A DNA stretch of 64,000 nt from an uncultured Clostridia bacterium (GTDB lineage Bacteria; Bacillota; Clostridia; Oscillospirales; Ruminococcaceae). Shown here piece after piece: positions 62,424-64,000 of this stretch (positions are counted from its first letter, which is position 1; each line of letters opens with the position of its first letter). The translations under genes and the position numbers were made by a program. The stretch covers positions 1 to 64,000 of the forward strand of contig CANRAO010000001.1 in NCBI GenBank assembly GCA_947628615.1, in the 5' to 3' direction. The notes below the pieces were generated by a model that was given only the letters and a program-made list of their open reading frames with translations, was not told the DNA's origin and did no database searches.

Positions 62424-64000
62424 TTAATTCAACCCTTTCATAGTAAGTGAAATTCTCTTTTTCTTTTCATCGACCGAAAGAACTCTGACCTTTACGATCT
62501 CACCTACCTTGACAACTTCAAGCGGGTGTTTTATAAACTTATTGCATATTTGAGAAATGTGAACAAGACCGTCTTCGTGAACGCCTATATCAACGAACAC
62601 GCCGAAGTCGATAACATTTCTGACCGTTCCGACAAGTTCCATACCCTCTTTTAAGTCTTTAAGCTCCATAACGTCTCCGCTTCTCATAAGCGGTGCAGGA
62701 AGCTCATCACGAGGGTCTCTGCCCGGTTTGCCGAGCTCGGATACTATATCTTCAAGCGTGGGGATACCGATTCCGATTTCGCTTGACAGGTTGGCTATTC
62801 CCATTTCGTTGATCTTATTATTAACACCTTCTATACTGCTAGGCTTGAAGTCAAACAGACTAAAACCGCACTTTTCCAAAAGGGTTTTGGTAGCTTCATA
62901 GCTTTCGGGGTGAACGGAGGTGTTATCGAGAGGGTTTTCACCGTTTGCGACACGCAAAAATCCTGCACACTGCTCATAGGCTTTTGCTCCTAGCTTTGAG
63001 ACCTTTAAAAGTTCTTTTCTTGACTTGAATGCGCCGTTATCCTCACGGTATTTCACTATATTTTTTGCGATTGACGAGTTCACACCAGAGATATATGACA
63101 ACAACGACTGAGACGCTGTGTTTAAATCAACTCCTACGGAGTTTACACAGTCTTCAACGACACCGCCTAAAGCTTCGCTCATTCTCTTTGGAGGCATATC
63201 GTGCTGATACTGCCCTACGCCTATAGCTTTAGGGTCTATTTTAACAAGTTCGGCTAACGGATCCTGAAGTCTTCTTGCTATTGAGACTGCGCTCCTTAAT
63301 GATACGTCATACTCGGGGAACTCTTCCGCTGCCAGCTTTGACGCAGAATAAACGGACGCTCCCGCCTCTGAAACGACCATATATGAGACCTTTTGAGGTA
63401 TTTCCTTAATAAGTTCTGCGACAAAGGCCTCACTTTCACGAGAGGCTGTTCCGTTGCCGATCGCTATTGTGGTAACATTATGTTTTGCGATAAGAGCCGA
63501 CAGCCTTTTCTTTGCTTCCTCTTTTTTATTTTGCGGAGGGGTCGGGTATACAACTGTTGTCTCCAAGACTTTCCCTGTATCGTCGACGACTGCTATTTTA
63601 CAGCCTGTTCTGTAAGCAGGGTCGAGACCCAATGTAACGCTGTTTTTAACAGGCGGCTGCATAAGGAGCTGTCTCAGATTTGATGAGAAAACCTTTATTG
63701 CACCCTCGTCAGCGTTTTCGGTAAGCTCGGCTCTTATTTCACGCTCAATAGACGGATAGATAAGTCTTTTATAGCTGTCATCACACGCTTCGCCTACATA
63801 TGATGCACACTTACTGTCGTTTATCACATACTTGCTCCTGCACGCTCTTTCACCAGCACCCTCGCTTATTGAAACGCTAACCTTTAAAAAGTCCTCTTTT
63901 TCACCTCGGTCGATTGCAAGAATACGATGACCTGTTATTTTGGAAACAGATTCGCAAAAATCATAATAGTTTTCATAAACGCTTTCAGCGTTCTCATCAG
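62424..64000 (-). CDS. tex: RNA-binding protein Tex, C-terminal part
   Basis: Runs off the right edge; about 525 residues are present and the N-terminal helical part is missing. Order: end of the middle HTH region, YqgF/RNase H-like domain (LGLDPAYRTGCKIAVVDDTG; AIGNGTASRESEAFV), helix-hairpin-helix repeats (GVDLNTASQSLLSYISGVNSSIAKNIVKYR) and a C-terminal S1 domain (MELVGTVRNVIDFGVFVDIGVHEDGLVHISQI). Tex binds nucleic acids and affects transcription and toxin expression in other bacteria. Upstream frame is open to the edge, so the ATG/GTG at 63827 is internal. Confidence 0.95.
   Translation of the reverse strand, partial: DENAESVYENYYDFCESVSKITGHRILAIDRGEKEDFLKVSVSISEGAGERACRSKYVINDSKCASYVGEACDDSYKRLIYPSIEREIRAELTENADEGAIKVFSSNLRQLLMQPPVKNSVTLGLDPAYRTGCKIAVVDDTGKVLETTVVYPTPPQNKKEEAKKRLSALIAKHNVTTIAIGNGTASRESEAFVAELIKEIPQKVSYMVVSEAGASVYSASKLAAEEFPEYDVSLRSAVSIARRLQDPLAELVKIDPKAIGVGQYQHDMPPKRMSEALGGVVEDCVNSVGVDLNTASQSLLSYISGVNSSIAKNIVKYREDNGAFKSRKELLKVSKLGAKAYEQCAGFLRVANGENPLDNTSVHPESYEATKTLLEKCGFSLFDFKPSSIEGVNNKINEMGIANLSSEIGIGIPTLEDIVSELGKPGRDPRDELPAPLMRSGDVMELKDLKEGMELVGTVRNVIDFGVFVDIGVHEDGLVHISQICNKFIKHPLEVVKVGEIVKVRVLSVDEKKKRISLTMKGLN

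Overview
The window is a 64 kb piece of an AT-rich genome (roughly 38% G+C by eye) from a low-GC Gram-positive anaerobe. Spo0A next to SpoIVB, a SpoVD-type penicillin-binding protein, T-box control of tRNA synthetase genes, CIRCE-controlled groESL, a six-gene Rnf complex and a MurE with the meso-diaminopimelate motif DNPR all point to a spore-forming (or spore-former-derived) member of the Clostridia, most likely Oscillospiraceae/Ruminococcus-like. Taxonomy is inferred from gene content only.

Layout. 1-2.4 kb: end of coaX (pantothenate kinase III), an ECF S component and an AEC-family exporter. 2.4-6.0 kb: nadE, a histidine phosphatase and a helix-turn-helix regulator. 6.2-11.1 kb: rnfCDGEAB, the ferredoxin:NAD+ oxidoreductase ion pump. 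11.4-13.2 kb: a two-component pair on the minus strand. 13.6-15.7 kb: CIRCE-groES-groEL. 15.9-17.8 kb: a GntR/YtrA-type regulator with an ABC exporter and its palindromic operator. 17.9-21.8 kb: a T-box-controlled hisS-(membrane protein)-aspS operon. 21.8-26.4 kb: mgsA, an aminotransferase, spo0A and spoIVB. 26.6-32.2 kb: two unassigned membrane proteins, four tRNA genes and a large secreted surface protein. 32.4-36.0 kb: xylB-fsa and ppa plus an unknown gene. 36.2-43.4 kb: rmuC, cls, and the glycogen genes malQ-glgP. 43.5-44.1 kb: a second ECF S component. 44.5-58.8 kb: a division and cell-wall cluster mraZ-rsmH-(small basic ORF)-ftsL-spoVD-murE-murF-ftsW-murG-murA-ftsQ-(unknown)-ftsZ. 58.9-64 kb: a lone fumarase beta subunit, a sigma factor, a structured intergenic region before a zinc-ribbon gene, a divergent pair of small HTH regulators, a DUF2752 protein, and the C-terminal part of tex.

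The genes are mainly housekeeping: energy conservation (Rnf), cofactor supply (CoA, NAD), translation (HisRS, AspRS, tRNAs), envelope synthesis and division, glycogen and pentose use, and entry into sporulation. There is no phage, transposase or CRISPR array.

The most unusual signal is regulatory. Five unrelated genes (nadE, rnfB, the response regulator, murG, ftsQ) carry the same type of leader between a strong Shine-Dalgarno sequence and the start codon: an ATGCTC-type hairpin that is also a 8-11 codon ORF (three begin MLLTE) whose stop codon lies within a few bases of, or overlaps, the downstream start. I know of no described element matching it. Other non-coding signals are a five-hairpin region before the zinc-ribbon gene, three 10-bp-spaced AGTGG boxes at the mraZ promoter, a 19-bp motif shared by two distant intergenic regions, and small GC-rich hairpin repeats at gene 3' ends.
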